This document shows positions 16,979 to 24,519 of a stretch of DNA of 64,000 bases, piece by piece. Made by a program: the position numbers and the translations under genes. Source of the DNA: Nocardioides cavernae (GTDB taxonomy: Bacteria > Actinomycetota > Actinomycetes > Propionibacteriales > Nocardioidaceae); contig NZ_JAFBCA010000001.1 of the NCBI RefSeq assembly GCF_016907475.1, forward strand, positions 62,001 to 126,000, read 5' to 3'. The notes below the pieces were generated by a model. That model ran no database searches and was not told the DNA's origin. It was given only the letters and a program-made list of their open reading frames with translations. How positions within the stretch are numbered: position 1 is the first letter of the stretch; the number at the start of each line of letters is the position of its first letter.

Positions 16979-17931
16979 CGCTGGGCCTCCCACGCCCCGA
17001 GCATCGCGGTCGCGAAGCGTGCCTCGACGTCGAGGCAGGTGAAGGCGCCGAAGAGGATCTCGGCCGCCTGCTCGGGCTCGTCGTCGGCGAGGGTGCCGCA
17101 GATGTCGCGGGCGGCGAGGTGCTCGTGGATCGCGTCGGCCTCGACGTGCTCGTCGTAGTAGGCCGACATCGGACCCTCGAGCCCCAGCCGGTCGAGCCCC
17201 TGCACCATCTTGCGCGAGGGCAGCGAGCTGGTCATCTCGAACGCCGCGAGGTGCCCCATCGCCGCGCCGCGCAGACGGCGGTGCAGGCCGAAGAGGGAAC
17301 CGGCGTTGTTCATCTCGAGGTTCTCCGCGACGGCGTCGTCGACGTAGGCGCCGTACTCCGCCCGGAGGCCGACGGCCTCGAGGCCGCGCGCGAAGAGGTG
17401 GGAGTGAAGCCGGTTGGGGTCGCCGTCGCCGTACTCGTCGAACTGCAGCGCCATCAGCGCGGCCTTGGCCCGCACGGGCAGCCGCGGCACGACGAAGGCC
17501 GACGGGTCGGACTCCTTGAGGTGGTAGACCGAGCGCTGCCGCAGCAGCTCGAGCACCTGGTCGCGGTCGGCGCGCCGGCGCACGAAGTCGGCCAGCGAGG
17601 GTCCGTCGTCGGCGGCGACGAGGTCCTCGAGGACGGTGGGTACGTCGGCGGCCGCGGGCGTCGCCTCGACGCGGGCCTCCACCCATCGCTCGCGCAGCCG
17701 GTCCTCAAGTGCGGTCTCGAGGTCACGGCGTACGCCGAGCAAGTCGGGGTCCCACTCCGCGCGGTCGTCGGCGTCCTCGAAGCCGCGGAACGACAGCTCG
17801 TGCAGCGTCCAGAGCGCGATCGACTCGTCGTCCCACGAGTCCGCCCCGGGTGCCGAGCCGGTGAGCCCCGGCTCGGCGAGCCGGGCGACGAGCCACTCGC
17901 TCAGCCCGCCGCGCGGCTTGGGCAGCCTCAC
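16975..17931 (-). CDS. haem-oxygenase-like diiron oxidase (iron-containing redox enzyme)
   Basis: A 318-residue protein of the 'iron-containing redox enzyme' family (Haem_oxygenas_2 fold). The six-ligand set of haem-oxygenase-like diiron oxidases is complete: Glu166 (QFDEYGDG), His176 (RLHSHLF), Glu232 (HLAAFEMTSS), His262, Asp266 and His269 (YYDEHVEADAIHEH). Such enzymes use O2 for fragmentation, N-oxygenation or desaturation. The N-terminal 110 residues carry a helical extension (WTLHELSFRGFEDADDR). GTG 17931 overlaps the stop of the Zn-dehydrogenase gene. Confidence 0.85.
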   Translation of the reverse strand: MRLPKPRGGLSEWLVARLAEPGLTGSAPGADSWDDESIALWTLHELSFRGFEDADDRAEWDPDLLGVRRDLETALEDRLRERWVEARVEATPAAADVPTVLEDLVAADDGPSLADFVRRRADRDQVLELLRQRSVYHLKESDPSAFVVPRLPVRAKAALMALQFDEYGDGDPNRLHSHLFARGLEAVGLRAEYGAYVDDAVAENLEMNNAGSLFGLHRRLRGAAMGHLAAFEMTSSLPSRKMVQGLDRLGLEGPMSAYYDEHVEADAIHEHLAARDICGTLADDEPEQAAEILFGAFTCLDVEARFATAMLGAWEAQR

Positions 17932-19109
17932 GGCGTGAACACCACCTTGACCATGCCGTCCTCCTTGTCGCGGAACTTCCGGTAGGCCTCGGGGGCGTCG
18001 TCGAGCGGCAGGTGGTGGGTGGCGAACGACTCGACGCCCAGCACGTCCTCCTCCTGCTCGAGCAGCGCGAGGATGTCGTCGCTCCAGCGGCGGACGTTGG
18101 CCTGGCCCATCCGCACCTGCACCTGCTTGTCGAACAGCTGGAACATGGGCAGCGGGTCGGTGGGGGCGCCGTAGACGCCCGAGATGCTGATGGTGCCGCC
18201 GCGACGGACGCTGTCGATGCAGCTCATGAGGGCGGCGAGGCGGTCGACGCCGAAGTTGAGCATCACCTTCTCCTGCACCTTCTTGGGCAGCAGGCCGAGC
18301 GCCTTCTGGGCGGTCTCGGCGACCGGCGACCCGTGCGCCTCCATCCCGACGGCGTCGATCACGCCGTCGGCGCCACGGCCGTCGGTGAGCTGGCGGACGG
18401 CGTCGCCCACCCCGTCGACCTCGGTGAAGTCGATCGTCTCGGCGCCGCGGCCGTGCACGCGTGCGAGCCGCTCCCGCACGGAGTCGACGACGATGACCCG
18501 CAGGCCCCGGTGCAGGGCGATCCGGGCCGCCATGTCGCCGATCGGGCCGGAGCCGACGACCAGGAGCGTGCCGCCGTCCTCGACGTCGGCGTACTCGACG
18601 GCCTGCCACGCGGTGGGCAGCACGTCGGAGAGGAACAGGAAGCGGTCGTCCGTCGGGCCGTGCGGCACCTTGATCGGCAGCGTGTCACCGAAGGGCACCC
18701 GCAACAGCTCCGCCTGGCCGCCGGGCACCTGCCCGTAGAGCTTGCTGTAGCCGAACAGGCTCGCGCCGGTGCCGGTGTCCCTGTTCTGGGTGGTCTCGCA
18801 CTGGCTGTGGAGGCCGCGCGAGCACATCCAGCAGGTGCCGCAGCTGATGTTGAACGGCACCACCACGCGGTCGCCGGGCGCCAAGGTCGTGACCGCAGAC
18901 CCGACCTCGCGCACGATGCCCATCGGCTCGTGGCCGACGATGTCGCCCGTCGTCATGAACGGCGCCAGCGGGTCGTAGAGGTGAAGGTCCGATCCGCACA
19001 GCCCGGTCGACGTCACCTCGATGACGACGTCCGTGCGTTCCTGGATGACCGGGTCCGGGACCTCCTTGACCTGCATGTCCTGCTTGCCCTGCCACGTGAC
19101 TGCCTTCAT
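17928..19109 (-). CDS. zinc-dependent alcohol dehydrogenase (FDH-like MDR)
   Basis: A 393-residue medium-chain dehydrogenase. Cys38 and His43 (GLCGSDLHLYD) and the GHEPMG segment bind the catalytic zinc. The four cysteines of CGTCWMCSRGLHSQC hold the structural zinc. LLVVGSGPIGDMAARIA is the NAD fold. The long lobe with LGLLPKKVQEKVMLNFGVDRL and RGGTISISGVYG is that of formaldehyde-dehydrogenase-like enzymes. It starts at ATG 19109 with GGAGG 11 bases upstream. Transcribed first in the operon with the diiron protein and CDGSH genes (GTGA overlaps), so a redox partner of theirs is likely. Confidence 0.88.
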   Translation of the reverse strand: MKAVTWQGKQDMQVKEVPDPVIQERTDVVIEVTSTGLCGSDLHLYDPLAPFMTTGDIVGHEPMGIVREVGSAVTTLAPGDRVVVPFNISCGTCWMCSRGLHSQCETTQNRDTGTGASLFGYSKLYGQVPGGQAELLRVPFGDTLPIKVPHGPTDDRFLFLSDVLPTAWQAVEYADVEDGGTLLVVGSGPIGDMAARIALHRGLRVIVVDSVRERLARVHGRGAETIDFTEVDGVGDAVRQLTDGRGADGVIDAVGMEAHGSPVAETAQKALGLLPKKVQEKVMLNFGVDRLAALMSCIDSVRRGGTISISGVYGAPTDPLPMFQLFDKQVQVRMGQANVRRWSDDILALLEQEEDVLGVESFATHHLPLDDAPEAYRKFRDKEDGMVKVVFTP

Positions 19110-19317
19110 GGAAGCGAAGACCTCCTCGGTCCGTCGTGCGTGCGTTCGCTCGTGCGTGTGGTTGTGCCTGCCAGTGCCCCGGACGGCCCCTTCCATGCGC
19201 CCGCGCGCGAGAGACCCCGGCGTGCACGGGGGATGAGCACCTGACGTGTGTCTTGCCGGAGCCGGTCGCCCGGTGGCACCGTGGAAGTCACCGATTCCAC
19301 CCCCTGGGAGGGCCGCG

Positions 19318-20013
19318 ATGAACGACGTCTTCGAGCGCCAGCTCGCCGACGCCGTGCGAGAGCTGGACGCCCAGTCCGACCCGCCCCACACCCTGCGGTG
19401 CCTGGTGGACATGGCCCCGGAATTCTTCGAGTCCTGCGACTACGTCGGCATCTCGATCGTCGAGCGCGACCGGATCCGCACCCCGGTCGCGACCAACGAG
19501 CGGCTGCGACTGCTCGACGAGGCGCAGTACGAGCTGGGCGGGGGTCCGTGCCGCGCGTCGATCCGCGACCACGCGACCGTCGTCGTCCACGACCTCGCCA
19601 CCGACCCACGCTGGCCGGCGTGGGGACGCGCCATGGTGAACGCGCTCGGGATCCGATCGAGCCTCAGCTTCCGGCTGTTCACCCGTCCCGACCGCACGTG
19701 GGGGGCCCTCAACGTCTACTCCACGAAGCCGCGCGCCTTCACCGAGGAGGACGTCCAGCAGGGCCAGATCATCGCGGCGATGGCGGCGGTCGCGCTGGCG
19801 CGCTCGGTCAACGACGAGCAGCTCGCCACGGCCCTCGAGTCGCGCACCGTCATCGGTCAGGCGCTCGGCATGCTGATGGAGCGCTACGGCATCGACGAGG
19901 ACCGCGCCTTCGACGTGCTGCGGCGGCTGTCGTCCCAGGAGAACACCAAGCTGCGTGACCTGGCCGCCCGGGTCGTCGCCCGCACGATCTCCGGCCCCAT
20001 CGCGCCCCACTGA
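19318..20013 (+). CDS. GAF-ANTAR regulator
   Basis: A 231-residue protein: GAF domain at about 20-165 (CDYVGISIVERDRIRTPVA, LGGGPCRASIRDHATVVVHDL, SLSFRLFTRPDRTWGALNVYS) and a textbook ANTAR domain at about 170-225 (ALESRTVIGQALGMLMERYGIDEDRAFDVLRRLSSQENTKLRDLAARVV). It would link a sensed signal to antitermination at target RNAs. GGGAGG lies 6 bases ahead of ATG 19318. Divergent from the dehydrogenase operon across about 210 bases with no obvious shared operator. Confidence 0.88.
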   Translation: MNDVFERQLADAVRELDAQSDPPHTLRCLVDMAPEFFESCDYVGISIVERDRIRTPVATNERLRLLDEAQYELGGGPCRASIRDHATVVVHDLATDPRWPAWGRAMVNALGIRSSLSFRLFTRPDRTWGALNVYSTKPRAFTEEDVQQGQIIAAMAAVALARSVNDEQLATALESRTVIGQALGMLMERYGIDEDRAFDVLRRLSSQENTKLRDLAARVVARTISGPIAPH

Positions 20014-20066
20014 CCCGCCCGTTGGCAGGTGGTGGCAGCCCCTCGCCGTCTGTGAACCTCGGAGGC

Positions 20067-20528
20067 ATGGACGACCAGCCCTCCCCCGAGCACCGGCGGC
20101 CCGACGACGTCACCGACGCGACCGTCGAGGCGGTCGGCAAGCTGTCGGCGGCCCTCGACCACGTCGAGGACGCGCGCGGCCACCTCTACGCCTTCCACCG
20201 CCTCATGGGCAGCGCCGAGTCGACGCTCGAGGAGGCCGAGGACCTGGTGCGCGAGGCGGGACACGACGACATCGCCGACGCGATGGACCGCGACGTGCTC
20301 GGCCAGAACCCGCTGCCGGGGATGTGGTCCTTCCAGATGGTCGAGGCCTTCGACGACGGCTTCTACGCCCGCGCCAAGGGCCTGCACCAGCGGGTCCTCG
20401 ACGAGCTCATGGAGGGGCAACGCCACGTCTTCGAGGCGGAGATGAAGGAGCTGCGACGCACGCGCGGACGAGAGGGCCACGAGGCCAGGCCGGCGGACGT
20501 CGAAGGCGACCCCGAGTACGACGACTGA
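20067..20528 (+). CDS. helical hypothetical protein
   Basis: A 153-residue acidic, mainly helical protein that I do not recognise by function. Long helices (VEAVGKLSAALDHVEDARGHLYAFHRLMG and a second pair ending RHVFEAEMKELRRTRGRE) surround a motif GQNPLPGMWSFQMVEAFDDGFY. There is no signal peptide and no cysteine. It follows the GAF-ANTAR gene by 53 bases on the same strand and may be its target or partner. The GGAGG lies very close to the ATG, so a leaderless or slightly different start is possible. Confidence 0.6.
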   Translation: MDDQPSPEHRRPDDVTDATVEAVGKLSAALDHVEDARGHLYAFHRLMGSAESTLEEAEDLVREAGHDDIADAMDRDVLGQNPLPGMWSFQMVEAFDDGFYARAKGLHQRVLDELMEGQRHVFEAEMKELRRTRGREGHEARPADVEGDPEYDD

Positions 20529-20558
20529 GGGCCGCGAGGACCTGGCCGAACCGGGTCG

Positions 20559-21227
20559 TCAGCGTGCGGCGTGGGCGCTCACGCGGGGGCGGGCCTGCTC
20601 AGGTTCGTGGGACATCAGCAGCCCGTGCTGGATGGCCCAGAGCACGGCCTGCGAGCGCGAGGTCACCTCGATCTTGGAGTAGGCGCCACGGATGTAGGAC
20701 TTCACGGAGTTGATGCTCAGGTTGGTCTCCTCGGCGATGTCGCGGTTGGCCTTGCCGGCCGCGATCATCGAGAGCACCTCGGTCTCCCGCTGGGTCAGCG
20801 GCCACTTCTCGGCCGCCGCCTTCTCCACCTCGGCCTGGCCGGTCCACGCATCGACGACGACGCGGCCGTCAGCCACCTGCAGCAGGTTCCACACGAGGCG
20901 CCGGGCCGGTAGCCACTTGCTGACGAAGCCGGCGGCACCGCGCGACATCTCGGTGGAGACCGCCTCGGGGCTGCAGTCCCAGCCGAAGGCGACCATGCGG
21001 GTCGGGAAGCGCTGCGGAGCGGGGCGTACGCCGGCGGTGCGGCGGTGGGGTTCGTAGAGCGTGAGGTCGCACAGGGGCGCCGGACCGTCGGCCCGGTGTG
21101 CCACCACGGTGATCAGCGCGGAGTGGGGCTCGAGCATGGCGCGGAGGCCGTGGACGACGAGCTCGCTCTCCTCCATGATCGCCACCTTGACGTGGCGGGT
21201 GACGGGGGCAATAGGTCGCTGTTGCAT
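20559..21227 (-). CDS. LuxR-type response regulator with degenerate receiver
   Basis: A 222-residue protein with a receiver-like N-terminus (VKVAIMEESELVVHGLRAML) and a C-terminal LuxR helix-turn-helix (LTQRETEVLSMIAAGKANRDIAEETNLSINSVKSYIRGAYSKIEV). In the receiver the strand that normally ends in the phosphorylated Asp reads LCDLTLYEPHRR, with a Glu or Tyr at the acceptor place, so it is probably phosphorylation-independent. AAGFVSKW retains the conserved Lys. No histidine kinase is adjacent. Confidence 0.8.
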   Translation of the reverse strand: MQQRPIAPVTRHVKVAIMEESELVVHGLRAMLEPHSALITVVAHRADGPAPLCDLTLYEPHRRTAGVRPAPQRFPTRMVAFGWDCSPEAVSTEMSRGAAGFVSKWLPARRLVWNLLQVADGRVVVDAWTGQAEVEKAAAEKWPLTQRETEVLSMIAAGKANRDIAEETNLSINSVKSYIRGAYSKIEVTSRSQAVLWAIQHGLLMSHEPEQARPRVSAHAAR

Positions 21228-21278
21228 GGCCCGCAGTACCCCGATGGGCGGGTCGCATGCGCCCCGGAAGGTGAAGCC

Positions 21279-21956
21279 CTAGGCCAGCAGGACCCGGGCC
21301 ACGCAGGCCGCGTCCGACTCGGAGACGCCGGCACGCTCGGCGGCCTCGCTCAGCATCAGTGCCGCCATGTCCGTGGTCACCGCCATCCGCGCCGCGACGA
21401 GGCCCACGGCCACGTCGATGAGCCGCTGCTCGCGGAGCCTCGCGGGTGCGTGCTGCGCACGGCGGAGGGTCTCGAACCCGAGGTCCGCGTTGGTGACCGC
21501 GCCCGCCTGCCAGGCTCCCAGCGCCTCGACGAGGCCGTCGATCCGGTCGCTGAACGCGTGGGCCGTGGAGGCGTAGAGGTCGATGTTGAGCACCGCGCGT
21601 CCTTCCTCCACCACCGGCAGGCACACGGTGCTGGCGATGGAGCCGAACGCCCGCTCGCGGGCCATGTCGGCCCAGTCCAGCTCGTCGAGGGGGTGGGCCT
21701 CACCCGGTGGCGGGCCGGGCCCTGCCTCGCGAGTCTCCTGCGCGGCGACCCCGTCCTGCACGGGCGCGCCGGTGGCGTCGCTGTCGACCAGGGTGAAGGT
21801 CAGGTCCTCGTCGAGCAGCGTGACGCTGAGCGCGACACAGTCCGGCACCGAGCGCACGGCCCAGCCCTCGATCACGCGCAGCAGGCCTTCCATGTCGTCG
21901 ATGGACGACGTCACGTACTCGTCCAGCGCCTCCCGACTCTGCGGCAGCAGCTCCAT
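21279..21956 (-). CDS. GAF-like sensor with divergent ANTAR domain
   Basis: A 225-residue protein with a GAF-like N-terminal domain (VPDCVALSVTLLDEDLTFTLV, MARERAFGSIASTVCLPVVEEGRAVLNIDLY) and a C-terminal ANTAR-type domain (RLREQRLIDVAVGLVAARMAVTTDMAALMLSEAAERAGVSESDAACVARVLLA). Start ATG 21956, with GAGGGGA about 5 bases upstream. The ANTAR repeat pattern is worn compared with the gene at 19318, so RNA binding is less certain. It is the fourth ANTAR-like protein within about 13 kb. Confidence 0.75.
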   Translation of the reverse strand: MELLPQSREALDEYVTSSIDDMEGLLRVIEGWAVRSVPDCVALSVTLLDEDLTFTLVDSDATGAPVQDGVAAQETREAGPGPPPGEAHPLDELDWADMARERAFGSIASTVCLPVVEEGRAVLNIDLYASTAHAFSDRIDGLVEALGAWQAGAVTNADLGFETLRRAQHAPARLREQRLIDVAVGLVAARMAVTTDMAALMLSEAAERAGVSESDAACVARVLLA

Positions 21957-22166
21957 GACGATCCCCTCGGCACATCGGTGTTGCCTGAGCCCTCGATGCT
22001 CCTCCGACGGCACAGGCCACACCACACCCGCGCGGGCGGTGACGTATGGGCATGCGTACGAAACCCGCCGGAGTCACCTCCACGGCGTACGGAAGGTCAG
22101 GACCGGCGGGTCCCGCGCTGGTTCGCCGAGGTCGTGGCGGGACGACCCCCGGCGTGACTGAGGTGT

Positions 22167-22179
22167 ACCCCTCAGGGGT
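22167..22179. repeat. short perfect palindrome in intergenic gap
   Basis: ACCCCT-C-AGGGGT (22167-22179) lies in the 267-bp gap between the GAF-ANTAR gene and the lipoprotein gene. It overlaps a second possible pairing CTGAGG/CCTCAG. It may be the terminator of the lipoprotein gene, whose stop is 45 bases away. Confidence 0.35.
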
Positions 22180-22223
22180 GGAGTGCATACGCCCCCCGAC
22201 TGACCGGGCAGCGTGATGGCCGC

Positions 22224-22688
22224 CTAGCGGTTGGCGCAGACCAGGTCGGCGGAGAGGGCCGCCTCGGCCGAGAGCTCGACGTCGGGGCCGCAGACCAGGT
22301 CGAGCGGGTCGTCCGCCTGCTCGACGGTGGCCACGGCCTCGTCGAAGGCCGGGACCACCTCGGCGCAGGCGTGCTCGAGGCCGATGCGGGTGAGGGTCGA
22401 GGTGGAGAGGTCGCCACTGAGCGCCAGCTCGACGGTCCAGTCGCCGGCGTCGGTGCGTACGCAGTCGGCGGCCGCGGTCTGCCGCAGGGCGGCGAAGTCG
22501 AAGGTGCCGGTGCCGAGCTCGTCCTCGAGCGCCGACTCCCAGTCGGCGAGCGCCTCGTCCTCGGCCCGCGAGGCCGACTCGGACGCCTCGGTGGTGGCGT
22601 CGGCACCACCACAGGCGGCGAGGGCGGGGACGAGCAGGACGGCGAGGAGTGCGGCGGGGACGAGGGGGCGGAGGGCGAGGGCGCGCAT
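22224..22688 (-). CDS. secreted lipoprotein of unknown function
   Basis: A 154-residue protein with a lipoprotein signal: basic start, hydrophobic run (PAALLAVLLVPALAAC) and lipobox cleavage before Cys26, followed by a serine- and alanine-rich linker (DATTEASESASRAEDEA). The mature part has three further cysteines (AADCVRTD, HACAEVV, LVCGPD and CANR). I do not recognise the fold. It follows the rhomboid gene in opposite reading order with about 50 bases between them. Confidence 0.75.
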   Translation of the reverse strand: MRALALRPLVPAALLAVLLVPALAACGGADATTEASESASRAEDEALADWESALEDELGTGTFDFAALRQTAAADCVRTDAGDWTVELALSGDLSTSTLTRIGLEHACAEVVPAFDEAVATVEQADDPLDLVCGPDVELSAEAALSADLVCANR

Positions 22689-22738
22689 GACGGGCAGGCT
22701 AGGAGCCGGAGACGGACCCGTCCGGCGTTTGTTACCGA

Positions 22739-23338
22739 TCAGTACGTGATGCTCGACTCACTGCGCCGCCGGGTGGTCAGCACTCGAGCGGCGATGAAGC
22801 CGCCGATCGCCCCGAAGAGGTGGCCCTGCCACGAGACGCCCGGCTGGCCGGGGAGGACGCCGAGCAGCGCGCCGCTGTAGAGCAGGAAGACCGCGACCCC
22901 GATGAAGATCTCGACGGTGCGACGGTTGAGGATGCCGCGGACGATCAGGTAGACGATCCACCCGAAGATCAGCACCGACGCCCCGGCGTGGGTGCTGCCC
23001 GGCTGCGCGAAGAGCCAGACGCCGAGCCCGCCGACGACCCAGATGATCGCGGTCGCGGCGAGCCCGCGGGCCAGGCCGGTCGCGAGGGTGAGGAAGCCGA
23101 GCACGAGCACCGGGACGGTGTTGCTGACCAGGTGGTCGAAGCCGAAGTGCAGGGTCGGCGCGAGCGCCACCCCGACCAGCCCGTCCTCGCTGCGGGGCTG
23201 GATGCCGTACGCGTCGAGCGGGTTGCCCGTCGCGGCGTCGAAGAGCTCGAGCAGCCACAGCAGCACGACGAACCCGGCGGTGACGAGCGCGGCCCCCTTC
23301 CAGGCGGGCTCGCGAGCGGTGGTCTGCATGCCCCTCAT
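22739..23338 (-). CDS. rhomboid-family intramembrane serine protease
   Basis: A 199-residue rhomboid with six membrane helices. The catalytic dyad is Ser121 (HAGASVLIFG) and His173 (GHLFGAIGG), with the supporting HFGFDHLVSN motif (His64, His69, Asn73). The usual GxSG is GASV here, so the residue after Ser differs from the canonical Gly. Rhomboids cut membrane-spanning substrates within the bilayer. The substrate is unknown. Two possible ATG starts lie three codons apart (MRGM). Confidence 0.85.
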   Translation of the reverse strand: MRGMQTTAREPAWKGAALVTAGFVVLLWLLELFDAATGNPLDAYGIQPRSEDGLVGVALAPTLHFGFDHLVSNTVPVLVLGFLTLATGLARGLAATAIIWVVGGLGVWLFAQPGSTHAGASVLIFGWIVYLIVRGILNRRTVEIFIGVAVFLLYSGALLGVLPGQPGVSWQGHLFGAIGGFIAARVLTTRRRSESSITY

Positions 23339-23366
23339 CGTGACATCCGGCGCGAAGCTCAGATGT

Positions 23367-23846
23367 CTAGCGTCGCGCGGCCACCTCGGGCGGGAAGCCG
23401 CCGGTGGAGACGGTGCCCCAGCGGGTCGGGGTGATCCGGAGCAGCGACTTGCCCTGGTCGACCATCGCCTGCCGGTACTCCTCCCAGTCGGAGTGCTCGC
23501 CGGCGATGCAGCGGAAGTAGTCGACGAACGCGTCGAGCGCCTCCTCCCCCTCGCTCGCGTCGAGCACCTCGCACGTGCCGTCCACCTGCACCCACGCGTC
23601 GTCCCACTCGTCGGAGAGGACGACGACGGAGACGCCCGGCCGGTGCCGCGCGTTCTTCGTCTTCGCGCGCTGCGGGTAGGTGGCGACGACGATGCGGCCG
23701 CCGTCGTCGACGCCGCCGCTGACCGGCGAGGCCTGCGGACTGCCGTCGGACCGCTCAGTGATCAGCAGCATGCGGTGGCGCGGGCGTACGAACTCCAGCA
23801 GCTCGTCGAGCCCGACCTCGGTGTTCGTCGCGATGTTCGGAGCCAT
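23367..23846 (-). CDS. pyridoxamine-5'-phosphate-oxidase-fold protein, probably F420-linked
   Basis: A 159-residue split-barrel protein of the PPOX family: LLITERSDGSPQASPVSGGV, GRIVVATYPQRAKTKNARHRPGVSVVVLSD and WVQVDGTCEVLD are the typical strands binding a flavin or deazaflavin. Actinobacterial members with this layout are usually F420-dependent reductases or F420 binders, which fits the FGD gene at 5604. The start ATG 23846 leaves the conserved part at the expected position. Confidence 0.75.
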   Translation of the reverse strand: MAPNIATNTEVGLDELLEFVRPRHRMLLITERSDGSPQASPVSGGVDDGGRIVVATYPQRAKTKNARHRPGVSVVVLSDEWDDAWVQVDGTCEVLDASEGEEALDAFVDYFRCIAGEHSDWEEYRQAMVDQGKSLLRITPTRWGTVSTGGFPPEVAARR

Positions 23847-23868
23847 GGCTTCGAGGTTAGCGACCGCC

Positions 23869-24519
23869 TCAGCGCACGAGTGCCCGGAGGTCGGCGACGG
23901 TCCTGCCCGCGAGCGTCGGCCACACGACGAAGTCACCGCGCTCCGGCAGGACCGCGTCGTTCGGCACCGCGATGCTGGTCGCGCCCGACGCGATCGCCGA
24001 CGCGAGCCCGTTGGCCGAGTCCTCGATCGCGACGCAGTCGGAGGCACGTACGCCGAGCAGCTCGGCCGCGCGGAGGTACGGCTCGGGCGATGGCTTGGTC
24101 CGCGTGACGTCCTCGGACCCGACGACCACGGTGATCGCGCCCTCGGGCGCGGCTGCGGCGACGAGCGACGCCATCTCGTTGGAGGAGGTGGTGGCGATGG
24201 CACACGCGATGCCTTCGAGCCTCAGCTCGGTGAGGAGCTCCCGCGCTCCGGGCCGCCACGGCACGCTCTGGCGCAGCGAGTCGATCACCGCGCGCTCGAG
24301 CGTCGCGACGAGCACGGCCGCCTCCATGTCCACGCCCGCCGTCTGCATCGCGACCGCGGTGTCCTGCATGTCCGCGCCGACGAGCGCGAGTCCCTGCTCC
24401 TGCGACCAGGTCCCGCCGTGCTTCTCGGCCAGCACGAACTGTTGGGCGATCCAGATCGGCTCGCTGTCGATGAGGGTGCCGTCCATGTCCCACAGGACTG
24501 CGGCGAGGCGAGAGGTCAC
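23869..24519 (-). CDS. HAD-superfamily phosphatase
   Basis: A 216-residue HAD hydrolase of the beta-phosphoglucomutase/phosphatase type. Motif I is WDMDGTLIDSEP, motif II ATTSSNEM, motif III the Lys of TRTKPSPEPY and motif IV CVAIEDSANGLASA. It hydrolyses a small phosphorylated compound. The GTG start at 24519 overlaps the stop of the amidohydrolase gene (24516-24519), so the two are co-translated. Confidence 0.85.
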   Translation of the reverse strand: MTSRLAAVLWDMDGTLIDSEPIWIAQQFVLAEKHGGTWSQEQGLALVGADMQDTAVAMQTAGVDMEAAVLVATLERAVIDSLRQSVPWRPGARELLTELRLEGIACAIATTSSNEMASLVAAAAPEGAITVVVGSEDVTRTKPSPEPYLRAAELLGVRASDCVAIEDSANGLASAIASGATSIAVPNDAVLPERGDFVVWPTLAGRTVADLRALVR

